64,000 bases of DNA from Saprospirales bacterium (GTDB lineage Bacteria > Bacteroidota > Bacteroidia > Chitinophagales > Saprospiraceae): contig JADJYG010000003.1 in NCBI GenBank assembly GCA_016719895.1, forward strand, positions 62,001 through 126,000. Direction: 5' to 3'. Within the stretch, counting starts at the first letter, position 1, and each line of letters begins with the position of its first letter. Both the position numbers and the translations under genes were made by a program. Shown here one piece after another: positions 36,405 to 45,599 of the stretch. A model generated the notes under the pieces. It saw nothing but the letters and a program-made list of their open reading frames with translations. It had not been told where the DNA came from and made no database searches.

Positions 36405-37280
36405 ATGTCCAACCGCCCGCCCGCCGCATTCGACTGGTTTTTACTCCTGCTGTTAACCGTAGTCTGGGGCGCATCGTTCCTGTTTATCAAACGGTCGGTG
36501 GCAATTTTTTCGCCGATGCAAATGGCCATGTGGCGGATGGTGCTGGCGCTGTCCATTTATTTGCCCATAGCGGCCATTTATTGGGCAAAGATTGATTGGA
36601 AACGCTGGAAGGCCCTTATCGTGGTAGCGTTTTGCGGGTCGGCGATACCCAATTTTTTCTTTGCTGTGGCGCAGCGGCACGTCAGCAGCAGCCTGGCCGG
36701 GGTGTTGAACTCGCTGACGCCACTGTTTACCCTGGCGTTGGGAGTGGCATTTTTTCAAATGACCTTCAACAAAAACAAACTGCTCGGCGTGGTGCTGGGC
36801 CTGCTTGGCGCGTCGATACTGATCCTGTTCAACAGCAGCAGCGCTATCGAAGGGAATGGTTTTTTTGCCACACTCTGCGCGTTGGCCACGGTATGCTATG
36901 CCATCAATGCCAACATCGTCAACCGTTACCTGCGCGACCAGCACCCTGCCGCTATCGCCTCGGCGGCGTTTGTGCTGACGGGCTGGCTGTTTGTGGCCGG
37001 GTTGTGGTGGTCGGGGGGCTGGCAGGCGGCCTGGCAGCATCCGCAAGGCCGGGAGGGCATCGGCTATATTTTTTACCTTGCCGCTTTGGGCACCGTGGGC
37101 GGTTCTATTCTGTATTTTTGGTTGCTACAGCGCACCAGCGCTATTTTTGCCACCTCCGTCACCTACCTGTTACCAGTGGCGGCCTTGGCGCTCGGCGCGC
37201 TTGACGGCGAGGCGATCGGGTTCAGCGACCTGGTTGGCACGGGCGTGATCCTGGGCGGCGTGTACCTTGCCCGCAAATGA
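36405..37280 (+). CDS. EamA/DMT-family transporter
   Basis: A 291-residue protein with about ten hydrophobic helices and two EamA repeats. The first begins LLLLLTVVWGASFLFIKRS and the second GFFATLCALATVCYAINANIV. The ATG at 36405 is preferred to upstream codons because homology starts there. DMT permeases export or import metabolites such as amino acids; no substrate can be assigned. It is divergent from the PafA gene and converges with the carbonic anhydrase gene five bases away. Confidence 0.85.
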   Translation: MSNRPPAAFDWFLLLLLTVVWGASFLFIKRSVAIFSPMQMAMWRMVLALSIYLPIAAIYWAKIDWKRWKALIVVAFCGSAIPNFFFAVAQRHVSSSLAGVLNSLTPLFTLALGVAFFQMTFNKNKLLGVVLGLLGASILILFNSSSAIEGNGFFATLCALATVCYAINANIVNRYLRDQHPAAIASAAFVLTGWLFVAGLWWSGGWQAAWQHPQGREGIGYIFYLAALGTVGGSILYFWLLQRTSAIFATSVTYLLPVAALALGALDGEAIGFSDLVGTGVILGGVYLARK

Positions 37281-37285
37281 GCGGA

Positions 37286-37798
37286 TTATTTGAACCAACC
37301 CGCATAAAACACATAGTTGTTGGCAATCCGTTCGATCTGACCTTTGAACAATTCTGGCGTAAGTTCCTTCACGCGGTGTGCCGGTACGCCGGCATATACG
37401 CCGCCGGAGTGGCATACCGTGTTTTCCAGCACTACGGCGCCGGCAGCGATGAGGCAGTTTTCTTCCACCACTGCCTGGTCCATAATAATAGCGCCCATAC
37501 CCACCAGAACATTGTCGTGCAGGGTACAGCCGTGTACCAGGGCGCGGTGGCCAATACTGACGTTATTACCGATAGTGGTGCCGCATTTTTGGTAGGTGCC
37601 GTGCAAAATGGCGCCGTCTTGTATGTTTACTTTGTTGCCAATCCGGATAAAATTCACATCACCGCGGACTACTGCCTGAAACCACACCGAGCATTCGTCG
37701 CCCAGGATCACATCGCCGACTATAGTAGCATTTTCGGCTAAAAAACAATTGTTTCCGAATTGTGGGGTATGGCCTTGGCAAGAGAGGATAAGTGGCAT
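37286..37798 (-). CDS. Gamma carbonic anhydrase family protein
   Basis: A 170-residue left-handed beta-helix protein built of hexapeptide repeats (for example ENATIVGDVILGDECSVWF and IGNNVSIGHRALVHGCTL). The three zinc ligands are expected at His in AILHGT, IGHRALVHG. The ATG at 37798 gives MPLILSCQGHTPQFG, the usual start; the longer frame upstream is not conserved. Members include true gamma carbonic anhydrases and acetyltransferase-like relatives, so activity is uncertain. The vanZ-like gene lies 37 bases upstream on the same strand. Confidence 0.9.
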   Translation of the reverse strand: MPLILSCQGHTPQFGNNCFLAENATIVGDVILGDECSVWFQAVVRGDVNFIRIGNKVNIQDGAILHGTYQKCGTTIGNNVSIGHRALVHGCTLHDNVLVGMGAIIMDQAVVEENCLIAAGAVVLENTVCHSGGVYAGVPAHRVKELTPELFKGQIERIANNYVFYAGWFK

Positions 37799-37835
37799 AA
37801 GCTTGATGAAATACAAGATACAAATTACGGTTGTA

Positions 37836-38204
37836 TTATTCGGTTGTGCGGGAGAATTGGGTATAAATAAACCATCCGGCTGCAGCGCCGGCGATATTGG
37901 CCAGCATGTCGTCGAATTCAAAATGGCGGCCGGGGAAAAACGTGCGTTGCACAAATTCCATCAGCACGCCGAAGCCCGATGCGAACAAAAAAACGAAAAA
38001 TCCATGGCGCCAGCCCTTGTCTTCCGGCTTTTTGAGTCGGGAAACTCCCCGCAAGATTAGCCATACCAGGAGCGCGTAGGCCGCAGCATGCCCCAGCTTA
38101 TCTGCCTGAAAGAGATTAAAATCAGGCATCGACACGCCCCCTCTTGTAGAAAGGAAAGTTATGATAATCAGCCAGATAAAAGCCGGCCATAACGCCTGAG
38201 CCAT
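37836..38204 (-). CDS. VanZ-like family protein
   Basis: A 122-residue membrane protein with four hydrophobic segments. The motif DKLGHAAAYALLVWLI and the later LMEFVQRTFFPGRHFEFDDMLANIAGAAAG are typical of the VanZ-like family, whose cellular function is unclear outside the teicoplanin operon. The ATG at 38204 puts the first helix at the N-terminus. An alternative GTG at 38228 would overlap the upstream SH3 gene's stop by three bases and could be used for coupled translation. Confidence 0.82.
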   Translation of the reverse strand: MAQALWPAFIWLIIITFLSTRGGVSMPDFNLFQADKLGHAAAYALLVWLILRGVSRLKKPEDKGWRHGFFVFLFASGFGVLMEFVQRTFFPGRHFEFDDMLANIAGAAAGWFIYTQFSRTTE

Positions 38205-38224
38205 ATTCGTATTTCGTGTTCCGT

Positions 38225-38860
38225 TCACTCAATAACGCCTTTTCGTTTCATTTTGTAATAGTGCACCCCTGCGCCGAATACCCAACCTTCTTTCCCGGAT
38301 TTGGTTTTGATTTTTACCCAATAATCGGTGACCGTTTCGTAACCCAGGTTTATTTCCTCGGGTTTTTCACTTTTTTTATTGAGAAAAAACACTTCTTCGT
38401 TGAGTTTCAAGCGGGCGACGACGGGGCTTTTCAGCTGTGGTTCTTTCCGAATTTTGAGGCCCTCAATGGTCACGAAAAGCGAGGAATAGCGCGTACTGGA
38501 AGAAGATGTGCCGGCGGGCGGCAGTGTTTGTGGCGCGTTGGACAGCGTAGGCCGGGCCGCCGGAGTGGTGCTGGCCGGCGCCGCCTCGGTGCTGGCCGGC
38601 GTGGTATGCTCCAGTTTGGGTAGTCCGCCTGTTGCATTGGTTGAAGGGGTGGTATACGGCTGCGGCGGGGGAGCGGTGGGTTGCGGCTGTGGCACATATA
38701 CCGTATCGCGCTTCACCGGGCGCTCCTCCGGTTCATTTGCCGTTTCCTGCACCGGGCGCACTGTTTGTGAACGCCGGGACGAACATTTGGATATTGCCCA
38801 TAGTGCAATACAAAAGAAGAAAACGGTGATGATGAGTGATTCGACCTTCGGGAGTTTCAT
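38225..38860 (-). CDS. Membrane-anchored SH3-domain protein
   Basis: A 211-residue protein. From MKLPKVESL a single N-terminal helix (IITVFFFCIALWAI) anchors it. A proline/threonine/alanine-rich linker follows (about residues 50-125). A C-terminal SH3b domain includes VTIEGLKIRKEPQLKSPVVA and WVKIKTKSGKEGWVFG. A longer frame to 38965 is rejected since the conserved part begins at 38860. It precedes and probably is coupled to the VanZ-like gene. Function unknown; SH3b domains often bind cell-wall material. Confidence 0.75.
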   Translation of the reverse strand: MKLPKVESLIITVFFFCIALWAISKCSSRRSQTVRPVQETANEPEERPVKRDTVYVPQPQPTAPPPQPYTTPSTNATGGLPKLEHTTPASTEAAPASTTPAARPTLSNAPQTLPPAGTSSSSTRYSSLFVTIEGLKIRKEPQLKSPVVARLKLNEEVFFLNKKSEKPEEINLGYETVTDYWVKIKTKSGKEGWVFGAGVHYYKMKRKGVIE

Positions 38861-38958
38861 CGCATGGAAAATTAAACTAAAAGTTTTAAAATTGGTGTAA
38901 ATTTCGAAAATGCCCCTATTTTTACCCAACAAAAATACAACAAATAGCCTGTTCACCC

Positions 38959-40062
38959 ATGTCAAACCCGCTGCAATATCAAATTGCCTTAACCCTGCTG
39001 CCCCAGGTCGGAGCGATCACCGCCAAAACCCTGGTTAGTTATTGTGGCAGTGCGGAAGCCGTTTTCCGGGCTTCCCGCCGGGAATTGCTGAAGATACCCG
39101 GCATCGGCCCGGGCATCGCCAGCGGCATCGCCACGTCGGCAGCGCTAGCGCAAGCCGAACAGGAAATGCGTTTTCTCGAGCAATATGACGTAAAAACGCT
39201 GTTCTATACCGATGAAAACTACCCGGTGCGCTTGCGGCAAAATGTCGACTGCCCGGCCTTATTGTATTTCAAGGGGTCTAGCGTGGATTTTTTGCGCGCC
39301 CGGCGTATCGTGGCCGTGGTCGGTACCCGGCAACCCACGGATTACGGCCGGGCGGCTTGCGAAGAACTGATCGAAGGCCTCCGGGCGTACGATGTGGTGG
39401 TGGTGAGCGGGCTGGCTTTCGGCATCGATATCACGGCGCACCGGAAATCTACGGCTATGGGTATTCCAAATATTGCCGTTTTGGGACATGGATTGAGTCA
39501 TGTCTACCCCACCCAGCACAGGAGTATTGCCCTCAAATTGGCTGAAAACGGCGGCCTGCTCAGTGAATACGCCCACCATACCGGCCCCGACCGGGAACAC
39601 TTTCCCATGCGCAACCGTATTATTGCCGGTTTGTGCGACGCGCTTCTGGTCGTTGAAACCGCCAGTGCAGGGGGCTCGATGATAACGGCCGAACTGGCCA
39701 GCCAATACGGACGCGATATTTTTGCCGTACCCGGCCGTATGCGCGATCCTAAAAGCGCCGGCTGTAACCTGCTCATCCGGACCCAGCGCGCCAAACTGCT
39801 TGAACGTGCCGACGACCTTGCCGCCGGCCTCGGTTGGGACGAGGCCGGCCGGCAACGCACCGTACAATCCCAACTCTTCCTCGATCTCAGTCCGGCCGAA
39901 ACCGAATTGATCGACCTGATCCGGCAACGCCCGGAAATTCCGATCGACGAGCTGACCCATGCCCTCCAACGCGCCCCGGGCGAACTGGCCGCCCTGCTGT
40001 TGGGCCTGGAATTCAAAGGCGTCGTGCGTACGCTTCCCGGCAAACGATACGTTTTGGTATAA
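38959..40062 (+). CDS. dprA: DNA-processing protein DprA
   Basis: A 367-residue protein that loads RecA onto incoming single-stranded DNA in natural transformation. Visible parts: an N-terminal helix-hairpin-helix region (LLKIPGIGPGIA), the Rossmann-like core with VAVVGTRQPTDYGR, VVVSGLAFGIDITAHR and FPMRNRIIAGLCDALLVVE, and a C-terminal winged-helix-like domain (IDELTHALQRAPGELAALLLG). The length is normal and the start MSNPLQYQIAL typical. It is a single gene divergent from the SH3 gene. Confidence 0.96.
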   Translation: MSNPLQYQIALTLLPQVGAITAKTLVSYCGSAEAVFRASRRELLKIPGIGPGIASGIATSAALAQAEQEMRFLEQYDVKTLFYTDENYPVRLRQNVDCPALLYFKGSSVDFLRARRIVAVVGTRQPTDYGRAACEELIEGLRAYDVVVVSGLAFGIDITAHRKSTAMGIPNIAVLGHGLSHVYPTQHRSIALKLAENGGLLSEYAHHTGPDREHFPMRNRIIAGLCDALLVVETASAGGSMITAELASQYGRDIFAVPGRMRDPKSAGCNLLIRTQRAKLLERADDLAAGLGWDEAGRQRTVQSQLFLDLSPAETELIDLIRQRPEIPIDELTHALQRAPGELAALLLGLEFKGVVRTLPGKRYVLV

Positions 40063-40134
40063 GAACATACTTAACCATAAAACCCAATTTGCCCAGCCCC
40101 GGAAACTGTTGCCCCCCTCAGATACCTTTTTTCG

Positions 40135-40142
40135 TATTTTTG
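40135..40142 (+). promoter_or_regulatory. -7 promoter element (TATTTTTG) for the alkaline phosphatase
   Basis: A perfect TAnnTTTG match ending four bases before the ATG at 40147, so the transcript should be leaderless. Confidence 0.55.
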
Positions 40143-40146
40143 AGCT

Positions 40147-41256
40147 ATGAAACAAATCGCGCTGCTTTTTTCGGTATTTGTCCTTGCCTTTCAGAACGGG
40201 CGCCCGCCGGCGTCCCTACCGGCTCCTCTGGCTTATCCCAAGAACATTATTCTGTTGATCGGCGATGGCATGGGCCTCACCCAGATCACGGCGGGTATGT
40301 ATGCCAACAAAGAACAGCTGAACCTGGAGCGTTTTCCGGTAACCGGCCTCATCAAAACCCATTCGGCCAAAAACCTGATTACCGACTCGGCGGCCGGCGC
40401 CACGGCTTTTTCCTGCGGGTGCAAAACATACAACGGCGCCATCGGCCTGACGGTGGACAAAAAACCCTGCCCCACCATTCTGGAACAAGCTGAAACCTTT
40501 GGCCTGGCCACCGGCCTGGTCACCAGCTCCAGCATTACGCATGCCACGCCAGCCAGCTTCATCGCACATGTACGCGACCGGCAATATATGGAGGACATCG
40601 CCTCCTTTTTTCTTCAAACAGAGATCGACCTGTTTGTTGGCGGCGGTATGCGCTATTTCACCGATCGCCGCACCGACCAGCGGAACCTGTCCGACGAGCT
40701 CCGCGCCAAAGGTTATGTCGTCAGCGATTTTACCCTGGAAGCCCTCCGCCAATGCACCGTCAGCACGCGGCAGCCGTTTGCCTGGTTTTCGGCTTTGGAA
40801 GAGCCCGAATCGGTCGTAAATGGCCGCGATTACCTGCCCGATGCTGCGCGTTTGGCGACCGAATTCCTGGTACAGCGCAGCGAAAAAGGCTTTTTTCTTA
40901 TGATTGAGGGCGCCCAGATCGACTGGGCCTGCCATGCCAACGAAGGGGAAAAAACTATTCAGGAAATGCTCGATTTTGATGCCGCCATCGGCCAGGCGCT
41001 CCGGTTTGCAGAAAAAGACGGCAACACGCTGGTTATCGTCACCGCCGATCATGAAACCGGCGGCATGACGTTGTTGCGCGGCGCAGACAAGGCTTCCCTG
41101 AGCATTAAGTTTACGACCGATTACCACACCGCCAGCCTCGTACCGGTTTTTGCCTTCGGCCCCGGCGCCGAACAATTTGGCGGCATGTATGACAATACGG
41201 ATATCTACACCAAAATGCACGCACTGCTTCGCCTACCGGTGGATGAAGCCAAATAA
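40147..41256 (+). CDS. PhoA-type alkaline phosphatase
   Basis: A 369-residue exported phosphatase. A hydrophobic N-terminus (MKQIALLFSVFVLAF) serves as signal peptide. IILLIGDGMGLTQ supplies the first metal-ligand Asp. The nucleophile is Ser81 in DSAAGATAF. IEGAQIDWACHANE and VTADHETGGM supply further metal ligands. This is the classical PhoA family, unlike the PafA-type enzyme at 34506. It would release phosphate from esters outside the inner membrane. It follows dprA but has its own promoter element. Confidence 0.92.
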   Translation: MKQIALLFSVFVLAFQNGRPPASLPAPLAYPKNIILLIGDGMGLTQITAGMYANKEQLNLERFPVTGLIKTHSAKNLITDSAAGATAFSCGCKTYNGAIGLTVDKKPCPTILEQAETFGLATGLVTSSSITHATPASFIAHVRDRQYMEDIASFFLQTEIDLFVGGGMRYFTDRRTDQRNLSDELRAKGYVVSDFTLEALRQCTVSTRQPFAWFSALEEPESVVNGRDYLPDAARLATEFLVQRSEKGFFLMIEGAQIDWACHANEGEKTIQEMLDFDAAIGQALRFAEKDGNTLVIVTADHETGGMTLLRGADKASLSIKFTTDYHTASLVPVFAFGPGAEQFGGMYDNTDIYTKMHALLRLPVDEAK

Positions 41257-41281
41257 CCTTGCAGACCGTACAACCCAAAAA

Positions 41282-41310
41282 AGTAGGGTCGGCGAGCGGC
41301 CGACCCTACT
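41282..41310. terminator. Hairpin after the phosphatase gene
   Basis: A perfect 12-base stem AGTAGGGTCGGC (41282-41293) and GCCGACCCTACT (41299-41310) with a five-base loop, preceded by six A and lacking a U tract. It lies 25 bases past the stop. It may be a weak terminator or an RNA-stabilising hairpin. Confidence 0.5.
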
Positions 41311-41659
41311 AAGTTCACACTTTAAAATTAGTTATTAAAAGAAAGAAAAGCGTGTTGATTACGGGAAACTACCGGTCCTGTTCAGAACCGCCCACGCTCT
41401 TCAAATTTTTGGCAAATTACCACCTGAATCCGGTTTTAGCCCTGGTCCCAGGTATTTCAAAATGTGGTGAGGTGACCAGCCCTACCCCCCAGACGGACTG
41501 GTCCCTCGCCCACGGGCTTAAGGCCACATTTGACCTTAATTCTTCTGGAATCTTGAGTTCCTAATTCTTCCAGGCCTTGTCGCCAATGATATAATGCAAC
41601 ACATAACCGTGTTGGATATTTAAAGAGAAACAAGTACTGTGCCAATATTACTTCCCTGA

Positions 41660-41705
41660 GGCGAATTTTTAATTCGCCTCCGGTTCGACGAATTAAAAAT
41701 TCGCC
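41660..41705. repeat. 17-base perfect inverted repeat upstream of htpG
   Basis: GGCGAATTTTTAATTCG (41660-41676) and its exact inverse (41689-41705) with a 12-base loop. It lies in the gene-free stretch 41257-41791, where I see no convincing gene. It ends 86 bases before the htpG start, so it could terminate upstream transcription or regulate htpG. Confidence 0.6.
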
Positions 41706-41791
41706 CCGCCAAAGCGACATTTTGGCAGAAAATCTCCGGCTGGCACATGCTTTGAAAGGCATAACTTGCAACCAAAACCATATACAGCGCT

Positions 41792-43657
41792 ATGCAAAAA
41801 GGTACCATATCCGTTCAAACCGAGAATATTTTCCCCATAATCAAGAAATTCCTGTATTCGGATCACGAGATTTTTCTTCGCGAACTCGTGTCGAATGCCG
41901 TCGACGCTACCACCAAACTACAAGTGCTGGCCCAACGCGGCGAAGTGAAGGGGGAAATTGGCGACACCACCATTCAGGTTATTTTAGAACCTGCCGAAAA
42001 GCGCCTGATCGTGCGCGACCGCGGTGTCGGCATGACCGAAGAAGAGGTGCTCAAATACCTCAACCAGATTGCGTTCAGCAGCGCAGCCGAATTCCTGGAA
42101 AAGTATGACGACAGCGCCATGATCGGCCATTTCGGCCTGGGCTTTTATTCGGCATTCATGGTAGCCGATAAAGTGGAAGTAGTCACCAAATCCTGGCAAA
42201 AAGGCGCCAAGGCCGTCAAATGGACTTGCGAGGGCACGCCGGATTTTGTGCTCGAGCAGGCGAAAAAAGCAGAACGCGGAACGGATATTATCCTCTATAT
42301 CAACGAGGAAAACAAAGACTTTCTGGAGAAATACCGCCTGGAAAGCCTCCTGGAAAAATACTGCAAGTTTTTACCTGTCCCGATCCAGTTTGGTACGCGC
42401 ACGGAATACGAGCCGGTTGGAGCAGGCGAGGAGGCCAAAGAAGAAAAACGCGAAGTGCCCAACATCGTCAACGATACGCATCCGGTCTGGAAAAAAACGC
42501 CGGCCGAACTCCGGGAGGAAGATTATTTGCGATTTTACCGGACGCTTTACCCCATGGCGCCGGAACCCATGTTTTGGATTCACCTCAACATCGATTATCC
42601 CTTCAACCTGACCGGTGTGCTGTACTTCCCCAAACTGGGCAATAGCCTGGAAGTGACGCGCAATAAAATCCATTTATACTGCAACCAGGTATTTGTAACC
42701 GATGATGTGCGCGATATCGTGCCGGAGTGGCTGCTGCTGCTGCACGGCGTGATCGATTCGCCGGATATTCCGCTCAATGTGTCGCGTTCCTATTTGCAGA
42801 GCGATGCCAACGTCAAAAAAATCAGCGAGTATATCGCTAAAAAAGTCGCCGACAAACTTCACGAGTTGTTCAAGGCCGACCGCAGCGCTTTTGAACAAAA
42901 ATGGCGCGACCTGGGTGTTTTTGTAAAATACGGCATGGTCTCCGACCAGAAATTTCAGGAACGCGCCATCCAATTTGCCCTCCTTGAAAACACGGCGGGC
43001 GCGTTTTCCCTGCTGCAGGATTACAAAGAAAAAATACGGGCCAATCAAACTGATAAACATCAGAAAGTAGTTTGTATTTATTCCCAGGATCCTGCCGGCA
43101 ACGATGCGTTGATCAAAGCCGCCCGAAACCGCGGTTATGATGTGCTGAAGATGGACGCCGTGTTGGACAACCATTGGATGCAACACCTCGAATACCGCTC
43201 CGAGCTGGGTTTGCTGTTCGTCCGGATTGACTCCGATACCCTGGACAAACTGGTGCAAACAGACGAACACAAGTCCTCCGTATTAAGCGAAGCGGAGATC
43301 GAAACGGTCAAAGGTGTTTTTGAAAAAACCGTCGGTCAACCAACTACTGCGACGGTGGAGTGTGCTCCGCTTGCCCCCGACGATTTACCGGTGACGATCA
43401 CGAAACCCGAGTTTTTGCGCCGGATGAAAGAAATGCAAGCGCTGCACGGTATGGGCGCTGCCGATTTCCCGGATTCCTACAATGTAGTGGTTAATACCAA
43501 TCATCCCCTGGTAGCGGAAAAACTGGTTCGGCTGGAAGACGCCGGCGCACAATTCGACCTGGCCAAATACCTGTATGAAGTGGCCTTGTTGCAACAAGGC
43601 ATGCTGCGGGGCGAGGAGCTGACGGCGTTTGTGGAAAAAACACTGGAACGGCTGTAA
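41792..43657 (+). CDS. htpG: Molecular chaperone HtpG (Hsp90)
   Basis: A 621-residue cytosolic ATP-dependent chaperone. The GHKL ATPase domain includes FLRELVSNAVDATTKLQVLA, IVRDRGVGMTEEE and MIGHFGLGFYSAFMVADKVE. The middle domain has GVLYFPKLGNSLEVTRNKIHLYCNQVFVTDD-type segments with the conserved Arg in VSRSYLQSD. The C-terminal dimerisation domain is present. The start MQKGTISVQTENIFPIIKKF is typical for Bacteroidota. No CIRCE or heat-shock element was recognised in the upstream region. Confidence 0.97.
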   Translation: MQKGTISVQTENIFPIIKKFLYSDHEIFLRELVSNAVDATTKLQVLAQRGEVKGEIGDTTIQVILEPAEKRLIVRDRGVGMTEEEVLKYLNQIAFSSAAEFLEKYDDSAMIGHFGLGFYSAFMVADKVEVVTKSWQKGAKAVKWTCEGTPDFVLEQAKKAERGTDIILYINEENKDFLEKYRLESLLEKYCKFLPVPIQFGTRTEYEPVGAGEEAKEEKREVPNIVNDTHPVWKKTPAELREEDYLRFYRTLYPMAPEPMFWIHLNIDYPFNLTGVLYFPKLGNSLEVTRNKIHLYCNQVFVTDDVRDIVPEWLLLLHGVIDSPDIPLNVSRSYLQSDANVKKISEYIAKKVADKLHELFKADRSAFEQKWRDLGVFVKYGMVSDQKFQERAIQFALLENTAGAFSLLQDYKEKIRANQTDKHQKVVCIYSQDPAGNDALIKAARNRGYDVLKMDAVLDNHWMQHLEYRSELGLLFVRIDSDTLDKLVQTDEHKSSVLSEAEIETVKGVFEKTVGQPTTATVECAPLAPDDLPVTITKPEFLRRMKEMQALHGMGAADFPDSYNVVVNTNHPLVAEKLVRLEDAGAQFDLAKYLYEVALLQQGMLRGEELTAFVEKTLERL

Positions 43658-43730
43658 CCTGACAGGTGGAATTTTAAAATGGGGGTGCCAGGAGCGCCCC
43701 CATTTTGTATAAAATTCCACCTGTCAGGTT
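43656..43730. terminator. Strong bidirectional hairpin between htpG and the LolC/E-type gene
   Basis: Long arms starting AACCTGACAGGTGGAATTTT (43656 on) and ending in the exact inverse (to 43730) pair over about 32 bases with a four-base bulge and a small loop near 43688-43694. The left arm begins at the htpG stop codon. The A+T-rich inner part gives U-rich stretches in both directions. Confidence 0.75.
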
Positions 43731-43745
43731 TGCTGTTTCATTTCC

Positions 43746-44966
43746 TTATTCCTCCCTTAAAAACGCCGGTACCCGCACCGCCCGGGCTGCAGGGGCCAGC
43801 GAGGCCAGCAGCCCGATCGCAAGCACAGTCAGGGTGACGGGTAAAAAATCTGCCGGGCGCATGGCGATCGGATAGCTCTCCACCAGAAAGCCCTGGGGGA
43901 TGGTTACAATGCCGAATGTTTTTTGGGCGGCATACAGCCCGGTTGCCAGTACCATGCCGATGCACATGCCCAGGGCGGTGAGCAGCACCCCTTCGGCGAG
44001 AAATATCCGGCGCACGGTTTGGTCGTTGGCGCCCAAACTTTTGAGCGTGGAAATATCTTTTTGTTTATCGAGCACGATCATCCAAAGCGCCCCGACCATG
44101 TTGAACGCCATGAGTATAAGCATCAGGCAGGTGATGGCGTAGCCCATCCATTTTTCCAGCTGCATGACTTTGAAAAACGCTTCGTTTTGTTCGTAGCGGT
44201 CTTTGAGGACCATTCCTTCGCCCAATATGCCGCTTACTGCCGTTTTGACCGTCTGTGCGGCCACGCCCGGCTGGCAGCGGATTTCCAGTGCCGACACCGT
44301 GCCGGCCGGGGCGTCGAGCAGTTCGCGCATAAAGTGCAGGTTGGTGAGCACGTACTGGTTGTCGAATTCCTGCTGAATGGCAAAGGTGCCTTTCGGGTAG
44401 GCAAAACGGGTTTTAAACGGCTTGTCCAATACGCCGCGTTGTTGTTCGACCGGCATGTACACGGCCAGTGCCGCCAGAGGGTTGTGTACATTGACGCTGA
44501 GTTTGTTGCGCATGCCGGCGCCGAGTATGGCGCAGTTGCGGTCGTCCTCCAGCAGCAGGTATTCGCCTTCCCGAATGGTGGAATCGATGCCGTTGACGCG
44601 GGCGAAATAGGCATCCACGCCTTTCAGCACGCCAAAATCCTGCGCGCCTTCGTATTCAAAAAATGCAATTTCTTCCAAGGTCTCACTCACTACTGCCACA
44701 CCGGGCAGGTTCCGGATCTGCTGTACCCGCAGGCTATCCACCACGAATGTTTTTCCCTTGGCCGGCATCACCTTTACCTCCGGGTTAAAATATCCGAATA
44801 ACCCTGAAAGCAGGTCCTCAAAACCGTTGAATACCGACAACACCAGGATGAGCGCGGCGGTGCCGATGGCAATGCCAAACACGGATATACCCGCAATAAT
44901 GTTGATGGCATTGGTGCTGCGTTTGGCAAAGAGGTAACGGCGGGCGACGAGCAGAGGGAAGTTCAA
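43746..44966 (-). CDS. LolC/LolE-type ABC transporter permease (FtsX family)
   Basis: A 406-residue permease. It has an N-terminal helix with IAGISVFGIAIGTAALILVLSVFNGF, a large periplasmic domain, and three C-terminal helices including LMAFNMVGALWMIVLDKQKDISTLKSLGA. The DKQKDI-TLKSLGA segment is the FtsX/MacB-type coupling region seen in LolC/LolE. In the Lol system such permeases extract lipoproteins from the inner membrane with the LolD ATPase, which is not in this window. The start MNFPLLVARRYLFAK is typical. A weak TACCTTAG element lies at 44992-44999. Confidence 0.88.
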   Translation of the reverse strand: MNFPLLVARRYLFAKRSTNAINIIAGISVFGIAIGTAALILVLSVFNGFEDLLSGLFGYFNPEVKVMPAKGKTFVVDSLRVQQIRNLPGVAVVSETLEEIAFFEYEGAQDFGVLKGVDAYFARVNGIDSTIREGEYLLLEDDRNCAILGAGMRNKLSVNVHNPLAALAVYMPVEQQRGVLDKPFKTRFAYPKGTFAIQQEFDNQYVLTNLHFMRELLDAPAGTVSALEIRCQPGVAAQTVKTAVSGILGEGMVLKDRYEQNEAFFKVMQLEKWMGYAITCLMLILMAFNMVGALWMIVLDKQKDISTLKSLGANDQTVRRIFLAEGVLLTALGMCIGMVLATGLYAAQKTFGIVTIPQGFLVESYPIAMRPADFLPVTLTVLAIGLLASLAPAARAVRVPAFLREE

Positions 44967-45065
44967 GGCGGTGTTTCTATAATTTAATGCGCTAAGGTAA
45001 GATTAGTAGCCTATTACCGTGTCTACTTTTACCCGGGATTAAAGATCCTGTTCCAACCGGTTTTC

Positions 45066-45599
45066 ATGGCAACTACCTATTTTGTCCAAACACCCCGCCT
45101 CCTGATCCGGCCGCTGGCCGACACCGACTTTGATTTGTACTTCAGGATGCAAGCCGACCCCGAGCTGATGCGGTATATCCGTTTGCCCGAATCCGATGCA
45201 GACGCCGTCAGAGGCCGGATGGCCACGCAACTCAACTATGGCGCCGAAAATCCGGGGCTGGGTTCCATGGTTGGCATCTCGCGGGAAACCGGGCAGCCCG
45301 TGGCTACCGGTGTGCTGCGACACGTGGATTATCAGCCCGGCAATGACCTGGAGTTGGGTTACGCCGTCCTGCGCGACTTTTGGGGCCGGGGCCTTGCCAC
45401 TGAAATAGCCCGGGCGCTGGCGCGTTATGCGTTCGAGCGGTTTGATGCGCCGCGGGTGTTCGCTTTCGTCGATCCCGAAAATTTTCCGTCGCAACAGGTG
45501 TTGCAGAAATGCGGCTTCCGCTTGAGCGGGCGCCGGCTTGTATACGATGCGGACTGCCTGGAGTTTCTGCTCGAACGGGAGGGGCTTATTTCCCGGTAA
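45066..45599 (+). CDS. GNAT-family N-acetyltransferase (RimJ/RimL-like)
   Basis: A 177-residue acetyltransferase. The acetyl-CoA-binding region appears around LELGYAVLRDFWGRGLATEIARAL, with the R-G-x-A/G pattern, and the later NFPSQQVLQKCGF is typical of the RimJ/RimL subgroup. It would transfer acetyl from acetyl-CoA to an amine of protein or small molecule; the substrate is unknown. The 3' end overlaps the convergent glycosyltransferase gene by 14 bases. Confidence 0.88.
   Translation: MATTYFVQTPRLLIRPLADTDFDLYFRMQADPELMRYIRLPESDADAVRGRMATQLNYGAENPGLGSMVGISRETGQPVATGVLRHVDYQPGNDLELGYAVLRDFWGRGLATEIARALARYAFERFDAPRVFAFVDPENFPSQQVLQKCGFRLSGRRLVYDADCLEFLLEREGLISR

Noticed and set aside
41457..41771. 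104-residue minus-strand frame upstream of htpG
   Set aside because: It spans the 17-base inverted repeat, lacks any motif and has a non-coding-like composition.
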